64,000 nucleotides of DNA from Salmonella enterica subsp. enterica serovar Choleraesuis. Lineage in GTDB: Bacteria > Pseudomonadota > Gammaproteobacteria > Enterobacterales > Enterobacteriaceae. This document shows positions 1 to 9,491 of the stretch, one piece after another. The translations under genes and the position numbers were made by a program. The stretch lies in assembly GCA_022846635.1 (NCBI GenBank), contig AP025685.1, positions 2,976,001 through 3,040,000 of the forward strand. The letters run 5' to 3'. Each line of letters opens with the position of its first letter. Positions within the stretch are counted from its first letter, which is position 1. The notes under the pieces are model-generated. The model was given only the letters and a program-made list of their open reading frames with translations, ran no database searches and was not told the origin of the DNA.

Positions 1-31
1 GTCTTCAAAAAAGACGGCTCAAATGAAAAAT

Positions 32-106
32 TGGGGTATCGCCAAGCGGTAAGGCACCGGATTCTGATTCCGGCATTCCGAGGTTCGAATCCTCGTACCC
101 CAGCCA
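32..106 (+). tRNA. glnV: tRNA-Gln (anticodon CTG)
   Basis: This is a 75-base cloverleaf starting TGGGGTATCG and ending in an encoded CCA. The anticodon loop reads TTCTGAT, giving anticodon CUG, which decodes CAG. The T-loop GGTTCGAATCC is intact. A second identical copy follows after a 24-base spacer. In E. coli the matching place is the end of the met-leu-gln tRNA operon next to ubiF, so these are probably its last two genes (glnV and glnX); the symbol is assigned by position. Confidence 0.95.
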
Positions 107-130
107 AATACAAAAATGTGGACCCATTAT

Positions 131-205
131 TGGGGTATCGCCAAGCGGTAAGGCACCGGATTCTGATTCCGGCATTCCGAGGTTCGAATCCTCGTACCCC
201 AGCCA
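131..205 (+). tRNA. glnX: tRNA-Gln (anticodon CTG), second copy
   Basis: This copy is identical over all 75 bases to the preceding tRNA-Gln, including the encoded CCA. It is directly followed by a Rho-independent terminator, so it is the last gene of the tRNA operon. The symbol follows E. coli order and is an inference. Confidence 0.95.
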
Positions 206-210
206 CTTAA

Positions 211-236
211 AAAAGCCTGCTTTTGCAGGCTTTTTG
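211..236 (+). terminator. Terminator of the tRNA-Gln operon
   Basis: The hairpin has arms AAAAGCCTGC and GCAGGCTTTT around a TTTT loop and runs into a T-rich stretch. It lies a few bases after the second tRNA-Gln and before the convergent ubiF stop. Confidence 0.9.
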
Positions 237-299
237 CTTTTCTGAATCCAGAGCTATTGATATGCAAACGGGCAGTCTCTCAACTGCCCGCTTTCTTAG

Positions 300-1475
300 C
301 TATAACCCCAGCGCGTACTTCAAAGCCGCCCGTTTAAGACCACCGGCTCTTCCTGCCGCCATCAGCCCCAGATTACGCGCAACCCGTAGCGGCGCTAAAG
401 AATTGCTGAACGTACCGTAGAAGAGATCCATCGCACTTTGCATCATTAAGTTGTCACCGCGGCGGCGGCGCTGGTAGCGTTGCAGCACGACATCACTGGC
501 CCACTGCTCTTCCGCCTTACGGGCGCGTGCCAGAACATCGATTAACTCAGCCACATCACGGTATCCTAAATTTACCCCCTGCCCGGCCAGCGGATGGATA
601 GTGTGTGCCGCATCCCCAATTAGCACCACGCCTGAGCCGTAATAGCGCTGAGCGTGGCGACGTACCAGCGGAAAAGCACCGCAGGCCAGCGGTTCTACGT
701 CACCCAATCGGGCCGGAAAGTGGCGTGCAATTTCATCGGCCAGGCGCGGCATACTCAATTGGCTGAGCGCTTTAATTCGCTGCGGGGAGTCGTACCAGAC
801 TAAAGAGGCGTATTCGCCAAACAGCGGCAGAAATGCGCGCGGCCCGGCGGGTGTAAATTGCTGCCAGGTACTACCACCCGGCGCTTCAGCACAGCGCACA
901 CTAATCAGCATGCAGGACTGAGGATATTCCCAGCCATCCACCCCGATACCGGCCCATTGGCGAATTCGTGAGTTTGCGCCGTCAGCACCGATAACCAGCG
1001 ACACATTGAGCTGCTCGCCATCGGCAAAATGCAGAGTCCGTTCCTGGGCATTTTGCGTCATGCTACTGAGTGTCGCCGGGCAGCGCAGAGTGATTTGCGG
1101 ATGAGCGGCCATGGCCTCCCACAGCGCCCGTTGCAGCACGTGGTTCTCCACCATGTAGCCAAGCACCGGCAGTTTCAACTCTGCGGCGCTAAAGCCAACG
1201 TGCGCGGTTTCCCACTCCCAGGTCTCCAGCTGGTTATATGGATGGCAGCGCATCGCCCGTACCGCAGGCCAGACATCCAGCTCTGACAACAGTGCCACCG
1301 AACCGCTGCTCAGCGCGGAAATCCGCACATCCGGCAGCGATGCGGCATCAAAATGCGGCGGTTCGTACTGCTCGATAACCGTCACTTCAAACCCTTCGCG
1401 AGCCAGACCCAACGCCGCAGCGGCCCCCACCATTCCACCGCCAACGACGGCAATTTCCGTATGTTGATACGCCAT
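300..1475 (-). CDS. ubiF: 3-demethoxyubiquinol 3-hydroxylase (FAD monooxygenase)
   Basis: The 391-residue protein matches the length of E. coli UbiF. It performs the C5 ring hydroxylation that turns demethoxyubiquinol into 3-demethylubiquinol in ubiquinone synthesis. Visible features are an N-terminal Rossmann dinucleotide-binding motif (VGGGMVG near residues 11-17), the FAD monooxygenase DG motif (VIGADGANSR, mid-protein) and the C-terminal GDAAHTIHPLAGQG motif that contacts FAD ribose and phosphate. UbiH and VisC/UbiI share these motifs. The assignment to UbiF rests on its position between the glutamine tRNAs and the divergent miaB, as in E. coli. It is transcribed toward the tRNA terminator. 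Confidence 0.93.
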   Translation of the reverse strand: MAYQHTEIAVVGGGMVGAAAALGLAREGFEVTVIEQYEPPHFDAASLPDVRISALSSGSVALLSELDVWPAVRAMRCHPYNQLETWEWETAHVGFSAAELKLPVLGYMVENHVLQRALWEAMAAHPQITLRCPATLSSMTQNAQERTLHFADGEQLNVSLVIGADGANSRIRQWAGIGVDGWEYPQSCMLISVRCAEAPGGSTWQQFTPAGPRAFLPLFGEYASLVWYDSPQRIKALSQLSMPRLADEIARHFPARLGDVEPLACGAFPLVRRHAQRYYGSGVVLIGDAAHTIHPLAGQGVNLGYRDVAELIDVLARARKAEEQWASDVVLQRYQRRRRGDNLMMQSAMDLFYGTFSNSLAPLRVARNLGLMAAGRAGGLKRAALKYALGL

Positions 1476-1616
1476 GATAGTTAATCCATAAGCCTCGTTA
1501 GCGCCAGTGTACCGGATTTTCCCGGCCAGGCGCAGTGCCCCCGCTACTGGTCACGACCCTGGCAAAGCATTACAATGTCGGCCCTCTATAGGTGGCTTTA
1601 ACTGAATGGCGCATCC

Positions 1617-3041
1617 ATGACCAAAAAACTCCATATCAAAACCTGGGGCTGTCAGATGAATGAGTATGATTCATCTAAGATGGCCGCACTCCTGGACAGC
1701 ACTCACGGTTTCACCCTCACCGAAGTGGCGGAAGAAGCAGATGTGCTGTTGCTAAATACCTGCTCTATCCGTGAAAAAGCACAGGAAAAGGTTTTCCATC
1801 AGTTAGGGCGCTGGAAAACGCTCAAAGAAAAAAATCCGGACGTGATTATCGGCGTTGGCGGCTGCGTGGCATCGCAGGAAGGCGACCATATTCGCCAGCG
1901 TGCCCACTATGTCGATATTATCTTTGGGCCTCAGACCCTGCACCGCCTGCCGGAAATGATTAATAAAGTCCGCGGCACCCGCAGCCCGGTAGTGGATGTG
2001 AGCTTCCCGGAAATTGAGAAGTTTGACCGCCTGCCAGAACCGCGCGCCGAAGGGCCAACTGCGTTTGTCTCCATCATGGAAGGCTGCAATAAGTACTGTA
2101 CGTACTGCGTTGTGCCGTATACCCGCGGTGAAGAAGTCAGCCGCCCTTGCGACGATATTCTTTATGAAATAGCGCAGCTGGCAGAACAAGGCGTGCGTGA
2201 AGTTAACCTGCTGGGCCAGAACGTTAACGCTTACCGTGGCGCATCTTTTGATGGCGGTATTTGCAGCTTCGCAGAGTTGCTGCGCCTTGTGGCGGCTATC
2301 GACGGCATTGACCGAATTCGATTCACCACCAGCCACCCAATTGAATTCACCGATGACATCATCGAAGTGTACCGCGACACCCCAGAGCTGGTGAGCTTCC
2401 TGCATCTGCCGGTGCAGAGCGGATCCGACCGGGTGCTTAACCTGATGGGACGCACTCACACCGGGCTGGAATATAAAGCGATTATCCGCAAACTGCGCGC
2501 TGCACGGCCGGATATCCAGATTAGCTCTGACTTTATCGTCGGCTTCCCGGGTGAAACCACCGAAGATTTTGAACAGACGATGAAGCTGATTGCCGATGTT
2601 AACTTTGACATGAGCTATAGCTTTATTTTCTCTGCCCGTCCGGGAACTCCGGCAGCCGACATGGTCGATGATGTGCCGGAAGAAGAGAAAAAACAGCGGC
2701 TGTACATTTTGCAGGAACGCATCAGCCAGCAGGCCATGGCCTGGAGTCGCCGGATGATGGGCACTACCCAGCGTATTCTGGTGGAAGGCACCTCGCGCAA
2801 AAGCGTAATGGAGCTCTCTGGCCGCACCGAAAATAACCGCGTGGTTAACTTCGAAGGTACGCCGGATATGATTGGTCAGTTCGTGGATGTTGAGGTTGTC
2901 GATGTGTTCCCGAACTCTTTACGCGGCAAGCTGGTGCGCCGTGAAGCGGATATGGGTCTGCGCATTACTGAGACTCCGGCCTCTGTGATTGCCCGCACCC
3001 GAAAAGAGAATGAACTGGGCGTTGGTTTTTATCAGCCCTGA
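1617..3041 (+). CDS. miaB: tRNA-2-methylthio-N6-dimethylallyladenosine synthase
   Basis: This radical-SAM methylthiotransferase adds the methylthio group to i6A37 in tRNAs that read UNN codons. It has 474 residues, as in E. coli. The N-terminal UPF0004 domain carries Cys12, Cys49 and Cys83, which bind the auxiliary 4Fe-4S cluster. The radical-SAM motif is Cys157-x3-Cys161-x2-Cys164 (CNKYCTYC). The C-terminal part is a TRAM RNA-binding domain. It is divergent from ubiF and followed by its own hairpin terminator, as in relatives where ybeZYX-lnt lies downstream. Confidence 0.96.
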   Translation: MTKKLHIKTWGCQMNEYDSSKMAALLDSTHGFTLTEVAEEADVLLLNTCSIREKAQEKVFHQLGRWKTLKEKNPDVIIGVGGCVASQEGDHIRQRAHYVDIIFGPQTLHRLPEMINKVRGTRSPVVDVSFPEIEKFDRLPEPRAEGPTAFVSIMEGCNKYCTYCVVPYTRGEEVSRPCDDILYEIAQLAEQGVREVNLLGQNVNAYRGASFDGGICSFAELLRLVAAIDGIDRIRFTTSHPIEFTDDIIEVYRDTPELVSFLHLPVQSGSDRVLNLMGRTHTGLEYKAIIRKLRAARPDIQISSDFIVGFPGETTEDFEQTMKLIADVNFDMSYSFIFSARPGTPAADMVDDVPEEEKKQRLYILQERISQQAMAWSRRMMGTTQRILVEGTSRKSVMELSGRTENNRVVNFEGTPDMIGQFVDVEVVDVFPNSLRGKLVRREADMGLRITETPASVIARTRKENELGVGFYQP

Positions 3042-3048
3042 GTCTGAC

Positions 3049-3080
3049 AAACCGCGGGTCTGAGATCCGCGGTTTTTTGT
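3049..3080 (+). terminator. Terminator after miaB
   Basis: An inverted repeat (AACCGCGG-GTC with GATCCGCGGTT) is followed by TTTTTTG. It sits 10 bases after the miaB stop and upstream of ybeZ. Read-through into ybeZ is possible, since the four genes are often co-transcribed. Confidence 0.8.
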
Positions 3081-3236
3081 TTCTGCCTCTTGCATTACGC
3101 CCCCATCAACCGCATATCGTACTGGATACTTGCGCCAGGCAAACCAGTCGCAAATAATTATTCTGATACCCGAGCCTCGCCCACCTGTGCCACCGGTAAA
3201 AAGTGGACTGGCCTGAACCTTGATATGAGGAATAGC

Positions 3237-4298
3237 TTGAATATCGATACACGAGATCTAACGCTGGAACCCGCAGACAATGCCCGTTTACAGAGCCTGT
3301 GCGGCCCGTTTGATGACAACATCAAACAGCTAGAGCGCCGACTGGGCGTCGAAATTAACCGCCGGGATAACCATTTCAAAATCACTGGCCGCTCGCTGGT
3401 GGTTGAAGCCGCCGCCGATATTCTGCGCCATCTGTACGTAGATACCGCGCCAATGCGCGGCCAGATTGCCGACATTGCTCCGGAACAAATCCATCTGGCG
3501 ATTAAAGAGTTTCGGGTGCTTGAGCAGGCAGCCGACAGCGTGCCGGATTATGGCAAAGCGGTAAATATTAAGACCAAGCGCGGCGTGATTAAGCCACGTA
3601 CGCCTAACCAGGCACAGTACATCGCCAATATTCTCGATCACGACATCACGTTCGGGATAGGCCCAGCCGGTACCGGTAAAACTTATCTGGCGGTTGCGGC
3701 GGCAGTTGATGCTCTGGAACGCCAGGAGATTCGTCGCATTCTGCTGACGCGTCCTGCGGTTGAAGCCGGTGAAAAACTGGGCTTCCTGCCGGGCGATCTC
3801 AGCCAGAAAGTCGACCCTTATCTGCGCCCGCTCTACGATGCGCTGTTTGAAATGCTGGGCTTCGAGCGGGTTGAAAAGCTCATGGAGCGCAACGTTATCG
3901 AAGTCGCTCCGCTGGCTTATATGCGCGGTCGTACGCTCAATGATGCCTTTATTATTCTTGATGAGAGCCAGAACACCACCATCGAGCAGATGAAAATGTT
4001 CCTGACCCGCATCGGTTTTAACTCTAAAGCGGTTATCACCGGGGACGTAACCCAGGTCGACTTACCGCGTAGCACCCGCTCCGGCCTGCGCCATGCTATT
4101 GATGTGCTGGCAGATGTTGAGGAAATCAGTTTTAATTTCCTCAACAGTGAAGACGTAGTGCGCCACCCGGTGGTTGCCCGCATCGTCAACGCTTATGAGG
4201 CGTGGGAAGCTGCCGATCAAAAACGTAAGGACGAACTGGCCGCAGAGCGTAAACGTGAAGCGCAGGCTCTGGCCGCCGGTTCTCAGGAGCATCAATGA
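3237..4298 (+). CDS. ybeZ: PhoH-like ATPase/helicase YbeZ, TTG start
   Basis: YbeZ is a PhoH-family P-loop nucleotide hydrolase that works with YbeY in rRNA maturation and ribosome quality control. A small N-terminal KH-like region is followed by Walker A (GPAGTGKT, residues 142-149) and a Walker B-like IILDES. I chose the TTG at 3237 (353 residues, [12 protein letters not shown]) because it aligns with the E. coli N terminus and has a GAGGA Shine-Dalgarno five bases upstream. An in-frame ATG exists at 3225. A longer open frame back to 3090 has no family support. Its end overlaps the ybeY start by 4 bases, which indicates translational coupling. Confidence 0.92.
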   Translation: MNIDTRDLTLEPADNARLQSLCGPFDDNIKQLERRLGVEINRRDNHFKITGRSLVVEAAADILRHLYVDTAPMRGQIADIAPEQIHLAIKEFRVLEQAADSVPDYGKAVNIKTKRGVIKPRTPNQAQYIANILDHDITFGIGPAGTGKTYLAVAAAVDALERQEIRRILLTRPAVEAGEKLGFLPGDLSQKVDPYLRPLYDALFEMLGFERVEKLMERNVIEVAPLAYMRGRTLNDAFIILDESQNTTIEQMKMFLTRIGFNSKAVITGDVTQVDLPRSTRSGLRHAIDVLADVEEISFNFLNSEDVVRHPVVARIVNAYEAWEAADQKRKDELAAERKREAQALAAGSQEHQ

Positions 4299-4762
4299 GT
4301 CAGGTAATCCTCGACCTGCAGCTGGCGTGTGAAAATAACGCCGGTCTGCCGGAAGAGCAGAAATTCCAGCGCTGGCTGGATGCGGTAATTCCTCAATTTC
4401 AGCCCGAGTCGGAAGTGACCATCCGTCTGGTGGATGAAGAAGAGAGCCATACTCTCAACCACACTTATCGTGGAAAAGATAAATCCACCAATGTGTTATC
4501 TTTCCCGTTTGAGGCACCGCCGGGAATCGAACTGCCGCTGTTAGGCGATTTGATTATCTGTCGTCAGGTTGTAGAGCGTGAAGCGCAAGAGCAGCAAAAA
4601 CCGCTAGAGGCCCACTGGGCGCACATGGTGGTACACGGTAGCCTGCACTTATTAGGCTATGATCATATCGAGGATGACGAGGCGGAAGAGATGGAAGCCT
4701 TGGAAACCGAGATAATGCTTGCTCTTGGGTATGACGATCCGTACATTGCCGAAAAAGAGTAA
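4295..4762 (+). CDS. ybeY: Endoribonuclease YbeY (16S rRNA 3' maturation)
   Basis: YbeY is a zinc-dependent single-strand endoribonuclease involved in 16S rRNA 3'-end processing and removal of defective ribosomes. The family motif H-x3-H-x5-H is intact ([11 protein letters not shown] near residues 114-124), as is the upstream TNVLSFPF segment. The length is 155 residues, the usual size. The start overlaps the end of ybeZ, and ybeX follows after a 94-base gap. Confidence 0.95.
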   Translation: MSQVILDLQLACENNAGLPEEQKFQRWLDAVIPQFQPESEVTIRLVDEEESHTLNHTYRGKDKSTNVLSFPFEAPPGIELPLLGDLIICRQVVEREAQEQQKPLEAHWAHMVVHGSLHLLGYDHIEDDEAEEMEALETEIMLALGYDDPYIAEKE

Positions 4763-4856
4763 CTGACGCGGCAGCCGCTGCCCGTTATCTTATATCCCCA
4801 CGCCCACAGCGGCGCGGGGTTTTTCATAACTGACATGAGAACACTATCCCAACGCC

Positions 4857-5732
4857 ATGAGCGACGACAATTCACACAGTAGCGACCCCCTTAATAAAAA
4901 GGGCTTCTTTTCTCTCCTTATTGGCCAGTTATTTCACGGTGAGCCTAAAAACCGTGACGAATTGGTGAATCTTATCCGCGACTCCGAGCAGAAAGATCTT
5001 ATCGACCAGGATACCCGCGACATGCTGGAAGGTGTGATGGATATCGCCGACCAGCGGGTGCGCGATATCATGATCCCGCGCTCGCAGATGATTACTCTAA
5101 AACGTAATCAAACGCTGGATGAATGCCTGGATGTGATTATCGAGTCTGCGCACTCCCGTTTTCCGGTGATTAGCGAAGACAAAGATCACATTGAAGGAGT
5201 GTTGATGGCGAAAGACTTGCTGCCGTTTATGCGCAGCGACTCTGAACCATTCAGCATGGAAGAAGTATTGCGTCCTGCCGTAGTCGTGCCGGAAAGTAAA
5301 CGCGTTGACCGGATGCTTAAAGAGTTCCGCTCCCAGCGTTATCATATGGCTATTGTTATCGATGAGTTCGGTGGGGTATCAGGCCTGGTCACTATCGAAG
5401 ATATTCTGGAGCTGATTGTCGGCGATATCGAAGATGAATATGACGAAGAAGAAGATATCGATTTTCGTCAGTTAAGCCGCCACACCTGGACTGTGCGGGC
5501 GCTGGCATCCATCGAAGACTTTAACGAAATTTTTGGCAGCCATTTTAGCGACGAAGAGGTCGATACCATCGGCGGACTGGTGATGCAGGCCTTTGGCCAT
5601 CTTCCGGCTCGTGGCGAAACTATCGAAATCGACGGTTATCAGTTTAAAGTCGCCATGGCCGACAGCCGCCGCGTTATTCAGGTTCATGTCAAAATTCCGG
5701 ACGATCTACCGCCACCAAATCAGGAAGAGTAA
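4857..5732 (+). CDS. ybeX: CorC/YbeX, CBS-domain protein
   Basis: This 291-residue protein has two CBS domains (roughly residues 70-195, with PRSQMITL and SRFPVISE typical of the first repeat) followed by a CorC/HlyC C-terminal domain rich in acidic residues. It has no membrane segment. In E. coli and Salmonella it is linked to magnesium/cobalt efflux with CorA and, more recently, to ribosome metabolism, which fits its place next to ybeZ-ybeY. lnt starts 4 bases after its stop, so the two are probably co-translated. Confidence 0.93.
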   Translation: MSDDNSHSSDPLNKKGFFSLLIGQLFHGEPKNRDELVNLIRDSEQKDLIDQDTRDMLEGVMDIADQRVRDIMIPRSQMITLKRNQTLDECLDVIIESAHSRFPVISEDKDHIEGVLMAKDLLPFMRSDSEPFSMEEVLRPAVVVPESKRVDRMLKEFRSQRYHMAIVIDEFGGVSGLVTIEDILELIVGDIEDEYDEEEDIDFRQLSRHTWTVRALASIEDFNEIFGSHFSDEEVDTIGGLVMQAFGHLPARGETIEIDGYQFKVAMADSRRVIQVHVKIPDDLPPPNQEE

Positions 5733-5735
5733 TTC

Positions 5736-7271
5736 ATGGCGTTATGTTCCCTTCTCCAGCGCAAGCGAGTCGCGCTTGTGCTGGCGTTACTTTTCGGGGC
5801 CTGCGGTACGCTGGCCTACTCCCCATTTGATTTCTGGCCAGCGGCCCTGGTCTCGCTGGCCGGGCTACAGGCATTAACCCTCAATCGCCGCCCGCTCGCT
5901 AGCGCCCTGGTAGGTTTCTTCTGGGGATTAGGGCTATTTGGCACCGGCATTAACTGGATTTACGTCAGCATCTCGCAGTTTGGCGGCATGCCTGCGGCGG
6001 TTAACGTCTTCTTAATGTCACTGCTGATAGCCTTTATGTCACTCTACACCGGGCTCTTCGCCGGTCTGCTGAGCCGGCTGGCTAGCGCGACGACCTGGTG
6101 GCGAATGGTGTTGGTAGCCCCCGCATTGTGGCAGGTAACTGAGTTCCTGCGCGGCTGGGTGCTGACCGGATTCCCCTGGCTGCAGTTCGGTTATACCCAG
6201 ATTGACGGCCCGCTCAAAGGCGTAGCGCCGCTATTAGGAGTGGAAGCCATCAACCTGCTGCTGATGGCTATCTCCGGGCTTATCGTTTATGCCGTTGTAC
6301 GCCGCCGTTGGTCTGCCGGGATTATCGCGCTTGCGCTATTGGTATTGCCGTGGCCGCTGCGCTATATCCAGTGGTCGCAGCCGCTAAAAGAGCGCACGCT
6401 AAAAGTCAGCATGATCCAGGGGGATATTCCCCAGTCAATGAAATGGGATGAGAGTGAGCTGCTAAACACTCTGCGGATTTATATGGATAACAGCCAGCCG
6501 CAGATGGGCAAATCTTCGCTTATCATCTGGCCTGAGTCGGCTATTCCAGATCTTGAGATTAATCAGCAGTCGTTCCTGCATTCGCTCAACCGCGAGCTGA
6601 TAGCTAAGAACACCTCCCTGATTACCGGGATTGTTGATGCCCGTCTTAATGACCAGAACCGCTACGATACCTATAACTCAATTATCACCCTGGGTGCGGG
6701 CAGCGATTACAGCTATGGCTCTACCGATCGTTACAGCAAGAACCATCTGGTGCCCTTTGGGGAGTTCGTACCGCTGGAGTCGATTCTGCGCCCGCTGGCG
6801 CCGTTTTTTGACCTGCCCATGTCCTCGTTCAGCCGCGGCGCATATCTACAGCCACAGCTGCAGAGCCATGGCTATAAGCTAACGCCGGCGATTTGCTATG
6901 AAATCATTCTCGGTCAGCAGGTACGGGATAACTTCCGTGCCGATACTGATTTCCTGCTAACCATCTCGAACGATGCCTGGTTTGGACACTCTATCGGTCC
7001 ATGGCAGCACTTCCAGATGGCGCGGATGCGCGCGCTTGAACTGTCCCGACCGCTGCTACGTAGCACCAACAATGGCATTACGGCAGTTATCGATACCAAC
7101 GGAGAAGTACAGGCAATGCTGCCGCAGTTTACCCGCCAGGTATTAACCCAGGACGTCACACCGACTCGTGGCCTGACACCTTATGCCCGCTTTGGTGATG
7201 CACCAACATGGCTCATTGCCCTCTTAATGGGCGCGCTGGGGCTATTCACATTGCGTCGTAAGCAGCTTTAA
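5736..7271 (+). CDS. lnt: Apolipoprotein N-acyltransferase
   Basis: Lnt is an inner-membrane enzyme that transfers the third acyl chain from phospholipid to the N-terminal cysteine of apolipoproteins. The length is 511 residues (E. coli 512). The N-terminal half has several hydrophobic segments. The periplasmic nitrilase-like domain starts near residue 225 and carries the expected Glu (WPESAIPD), Lys ([11 protein letters not shown]) and Cys (TPAICYE) catalytic triad. A final membrane segment ends the protein. It is the last gene of the ybeZ-ybeY-ybeX-lnt cluster and is followed by a strong terminator. Confidence 0.95.
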   Translation: MALCSLLQRKRVALVLALLFGACGTLAYSPFDFWPAALVSLAGLQALTLNRRPLASALVGFFWGLGLFGTGINWIYVSISQFGGMPAAVNVFLMSLLIAFMSLYTGLFAGLLSRLASATTWWRMVLVAPALWQVTEFLRGWVLTGFPWLQFGYTQIDGPLKGVAPLLGVEAINLLLMAISGLIVYAVVRRRWSAGIIALALLVLPWPLRYIQWSQPLKERTLKVSMIQGDIPQSMKWDESELLNTLRIYMDNSQPQMGKSSLIIWPESAIPDLEINQQSFLHSLNRELIAKNTSLITGIVDARLNDQNRYDTYNSIITLGAGSDYSYGSTDRYSKNHLVPFGEFVPLESILRPLAPFFDLPMSSFSRGAYLQPQLQSHGYKLTPAICYEIILGQQVRDNFRADTDFLLTISNDAWFGHSIGPWQHFQMARMRALELSRPLLRSTNNGITAVIDTNGEVQAMLPQFTRQVLTQDVTPTRGLTPYARFGDAPTWLIALLMGALGLFTLRRKQL

Positions 7272-7278
7272 CCTTTCA

Positions 7279-7307
7279 AAAAACCCGCCTCTGAGCGGGT
7301 TTTTTAT
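7279..7307 (+). terminator. Terminator after lnt
   Basis: The hairpin AAAACCCGC-CTCTGA-GCGGGTTTT is followed by a T tract and lies a few bases after the lnt stop. Confidence 0.9.
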
Positions 7308-7397
7308 TGCGACTGACGCCTTCAACTCCGCACGTTTTCAGGTTATCCCTGGATAAAATGCAATTCCATTCCCGAGCGCACCTCCCCAATCCGTGAC

Positions 7398-7413
7398 TGG
7401 CACGTTCCTTGCT
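7398..7413 (+). promoter_or_regulatory. Sigma-54 (-24/-12) promoter for gltIJKL
   Basis: The sequence TGGCACGTTCCTTGCT matches the sigma-54 consensus TGGCAC-N5-TTGCA/T in every conserved position, with a C just upstream. It lies about 280 bases before gltI. gltIJKL belongs to the nitrogen-regulated genes in enteric bacteria, which agrees with this reading. Transcription would start near 7425 and give a leader of about 265 bases. Confidence 0.75.
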
Positions 7414-7483
7414 TTTTCTTTGAGGTAAAGAGACCAAAACGGCGCTAACCGCAGTAATTCGCCATCGGTCATTTTATTGCGGT

Positions 7484-7508
7484 TGTGCTTTAGCACCATT
7501 TTAGTGCT
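7484..7508 (+). promoter_or_regulatory. NtrC-like GCAC/GTGC half-site cluster
   Basis: The core at 7492-7508 reads AGCACCATTTTAGTGCT, which is GCAC-N7-GTGC, the spacing of NtrC (GlnG) sites. An overlapping GTGCTTTAGCAC palindrome lies at its left edge, and another GGTGC half-site occurs near 7531. The cluster lies downstream of the sigma-54 element, an unusual place for an enhancer, so binding by NtrC is an inference. Confidence 0.4.
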
Positions 7509-7552
7509 TTTGACTATAAATGTTTCAAAATGGTGCGTTTAGCCTCTCAAAA

Positions 7553-7560
7553 CACAACAT
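7553..7560 (+). promoter_or_regulatory. Possible GcvB sRNA target (CACAACAT) in gltI leader
   Basis: CACAACAT matches the motif paired by the G/U-rich R1 region of the GcvB sRNA (CACAACAY). It lies 131-138 bases before the gltI start. gltI is an established GcvB target in enteric bacteria, although the known site is nearer the start codon (see 7631-7648). Confidence 0.4.
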
Positions 7561-7630
7561 TAAAATAGCAATGTATTTACATTCATCTAGATTAGATGTT
7601 ACCAAAAGCATGTTAATTGCCTGGTTTAAA

Positions 7631-7648
7631 TACAACGATACACATCAC
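7631..7648 (+). promoter_or_regulatory. C/A-rich element in gltI leader (probable GcvB site)
   Basis: The stretch TACAACGATACACATCAC has almost no G and lies 43-60 bases before the gltI ATG. In Salmonella, GcvB represses gltI by pairing to a C/A-rich leader element at about this distance, which also enhances translation. The equivalence is inferred from position and composition. Confidence 0.6.
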
Positions 7649-7656
7649 TGAGGGTA

Positions 7657-7674
7657 TCTGCGCCCCTGCGCAGA
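7657..7674 (+). other. Leader hairpin just before gltI ribosome binding site
   Basis: TCTGCGC pairs with GCGCAGA around a CCCT loop, giving 7 pairs rich in GC. It ends a few bases before the AAAGGAG Shine-Dalgarno (7678-7684). It leaves the ribosome site free and may keep the C/A-rich element and the ribosome site apart. Function unknown. Confidence 0.6.
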
Positions 7675-7690
7675 GATAAAGGAGTTGGAT

Positions 7691-8596
7691 ATGCAATTAA
7701 AAAAAATGGCTGCGGCACTGCTGCTCGCGGGCGTTAGCGTGGGCGCAGCCCAGGCCGCCGAAGCTCAGAATGATTCACCAACGCTTGATAAGATTGCTAA
7801 AAATGGCGTGATTGTCGTGGGCCATCGCGAATCATCAGTGCCTTTTTCTTATTATGACAACCAGCAAAAAGTTGTGGGTTACTCCCAGGACTATTCAAAT
7901 GCCATCGTGGAAGCGGTGAAGAAGCAGCTCAATAAGCCTGACCTGCAGGTCAAACTTATTCCAGTAACCTCACAAAACCGTATTCCTCTGCTGCAAAACG
8001 GCACCTATGACTTCGAATGCGGCTCCACCACCAACAACCTGGAGCGCCAGAAACAGGCTTCATTCTCTGACACCATCTTTGTGGTCGGCACCCGTCTGCT
8101 GGTCAAAAAAGGCGGTGATATTAAAGATTTCGCCGACCTGAAAGGTAAGCCGGTTGTTGTGACTTCTGGTACCACCTCAGAAGTGCTGCTGCATAAGCTT
8201 AACGATGAGAAGCAGATGAACATGCGCATCATCAGCGCTAAAGATCATGGCGACTCATTCCGCACCCTGGAAAGCGGCCGCGCCGTGGCGTTTATGATGG
8301 ATGACGCCCTGCTGGCCGGTGAGCGTGCTAAAGCGAAGAAACCCGATCAGTGGGATATCGTAGGTACTCCACAATCCAAAGAAGCCTATGGCTGCATGCT
8401 GCGCAAAGATGACGCAGGCTTTAAGAAACTGGTCGATGGTGCAATCTCCCAGGCTCAAACCTCCGGTGCTGCCGAAAAATGGTTTGATAAGTGGTTTAAC
8501 AACCCAATTCCACCGAAAAACCTGAACATGAAGTTCGCCATGTCTGACGATCTGAAAGCGCTGTTCAAAGAGCCAAATGATAAGGCTCTGAACTAA
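7691..8596 (+). CDS. gltI: Glutamate/aspartate ABC transporter, periplasmic binding protein
   Basis: GltI captures glutamate and aspartate in the periplasm for the GltJKL importer. The 301-residue protein starts with a Sec signal peptide (MQLKKMAAALLLAGV, cleavage after AQA near residue 23) and continues with a family-3 solute-binding fold. GVIVVGHRESSVPFSYYD and FECGSTTNN are typical of the family. I chose the ATG at 7691, which has AAAGGAG at ideal spacing, over an in-frame TTG at 7685 that touches the Shine-Dalgarno. It is the first gene of gltIJKL, and the gap to gltJ holds an SroC-like RNA. Confidence 0.96.
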   Translation: MQLKKMAAALLLAGVSVGAAQAAEAQNDSPTLDKIAKNGVIVVGHRESSVPFSYYDNQQKVVGYSQDYSNAIVEAVKKQLNKPDLQVKLIPVTSQNRIPLLQNGTYDFECGSTTNNLERQKQASFSDTIFVVGTRLLVKKGGDIKDFADLKGKPVVVTSGTTSEVLLHKLNDEKQMNMRIISAKDHGDSFRTLESGRAVAFMMDDALLAGERAKAKKPDQWDIVGTPQSKEAYGCMLRKDDAGFKKLVDGAISQAQTSGAAEKWFDKWFNNPIPPKNLNMKFAMSDDLKALFKEPNDKALN

Positions 8597-8739
8597 TTAC
8601 ACCAATAAGGGCAGGCGACTGCCCTCCCGATTGACCGAAGAGGCCTGGACAGACTATACGCCGGCTGGCCGTTCCCCAGCGGGCGCGAATAAGAAGCCTC
8701 TCATCAATCTTCGAGGGTAGCGCTGCTACCCTCTTTTTT
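8590..8739 (+). ncRNA. sroC: SroC-like sRNA in the gltI-gltJ gap
   Basis: The 154-base gap between gltI and gltJ ends in a strong Rho-independent terminator (8713-8739). In E. coli and Salmonella this same gap gives rise to SroC, which is released from the gltIJKL mRNA and acts as a sponge for GcvB. Position, size and terminator all agree. The 5' end is set by RNase E cleavage in relatives and is only approximate here. Confidence 0.7.
8713..8739 (+). terminator. Internal terminator between gltI and gltJ
   Basis: GAGGGTAG-CGCT-GCTACCCTC is followed by six T residues. Partial termination would make the binding protein in excess over the membrane subunits and form the 3' end of the SroC-like RNA. 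The gltJ Shine-Dalgarno (GGAG) begins 2 bases after the T tract. Confidence 0.9.
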
Positions 8740-8750
8740 CGGAGTTGATT

Positions 8751-9491
8751 ATGTCTATTGATTGGAACTGGGGAATATTTCTACAGCCCGCCCCGTTCGG
8801 CAACACCACCTATCTGGGCTGGATATGGAGCGGTTTTCAGGTAACAGTCGCACTGTCGATTAGCGCCTGGATAATCGCATTTCTGATAGGCTCCCTGTTC
8901 GGCATCCTGCGCACCGTTCCCAACCGTTTTCTTTCCGGGCTCGGCACGCTATATGTTGAACTGTTTCGTAACGTCCCCCTAATAGTACAGTTCTTCACCT
9001 GGTACCTGGTTATTCCCGAACTGCTGCCGGAAAACATCGGTATGTGGTTTAAATCAGAGCTGGATCCTAATGTGCAGTTCTTTGTCTCATCCATGATGTG
9101 CCTGGGTTTATTTACCGCGGCTCGCGTGTGTGAACAGGTGCGCGCCGCTATTCAGTCGCTCCCGCGTGGGCAGAAAAACGCCGGTCTGGCGATGGGGCTT
9201 ACTCTGCCTCAAACCTACCGCTACGTGCTGCTGCCTAATGCCTATCGGGTTATCGTTCCACCGATGACGTCTGAAATGATGAACCTGGTAAAAAACTCGG
9301 CCATTGCCTCCACTATTGGTCTGGTCGATATGGCGGCGCAGGCAGGAAAGCTGCTCGACTATTCCGCACACGCTTACGAGTCGTTCACCGCTATCACCCT
9401 GGCCTATGTCTTAATCAACGCCGTGATTATGCTGGCGATGTGGCTGCTGGAGCGTAAAGTTCGGCTGCCGGGCAACATGGGGAGCAAATAA
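8751..9491 (+). CDS. gltJ: Glutamate/aspartate ABC transporter permease GltJ
   Basis: GltJ is an inner-membrane permease of the polar amino-acid (HisM) family with 246 residues. Hydrophobic segments alternate with short loops. The EAA motif that contacts the ATPase is recognisable after [18 protein letters not shown] (about residues 125-160). The ATG at 8751 has GGAG six bases upstream; an upstream in-frame TTG overlaps that site and is rejected. The stop overlaps the gltK start (TAATG). Confidence 0.95.
   Translation: MSIDWNWGIFLQPAPFGNTTYLGWIWSGFQVTVALSISAWIIAFLIGSLFGILRTVPNRFLSGLGTLYVELFRNVPLIVQFFTWYLVIPELLPENIGMWFKSELDPNVQFFVSSMMCLGLFTAARVCEQVRAAIQSLPRGQKNAGLAMGLTLPQTYRYVLLPNAYRVIVPPMTSEMMNLVKNSAIASTIGLVDMAAQAGKLLDYSAHAYESFTAITLAYVLINAVIMLAMWLLERKVRLPGNMGSK

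Noticed and set aside
32..205. Direct repeat of 75 bases with a short spacer, as in a CRISPR array
   Set aside because: The repeats are two identical tRNA-Gln genes followed by a terminator; only two units exist.
3090..3236. N-terminal extension of YbeZ
   Set aside because: The extra codons have no family support and overlap the region just after the miaB terminator; TTG 3237 has a good ribosome site.
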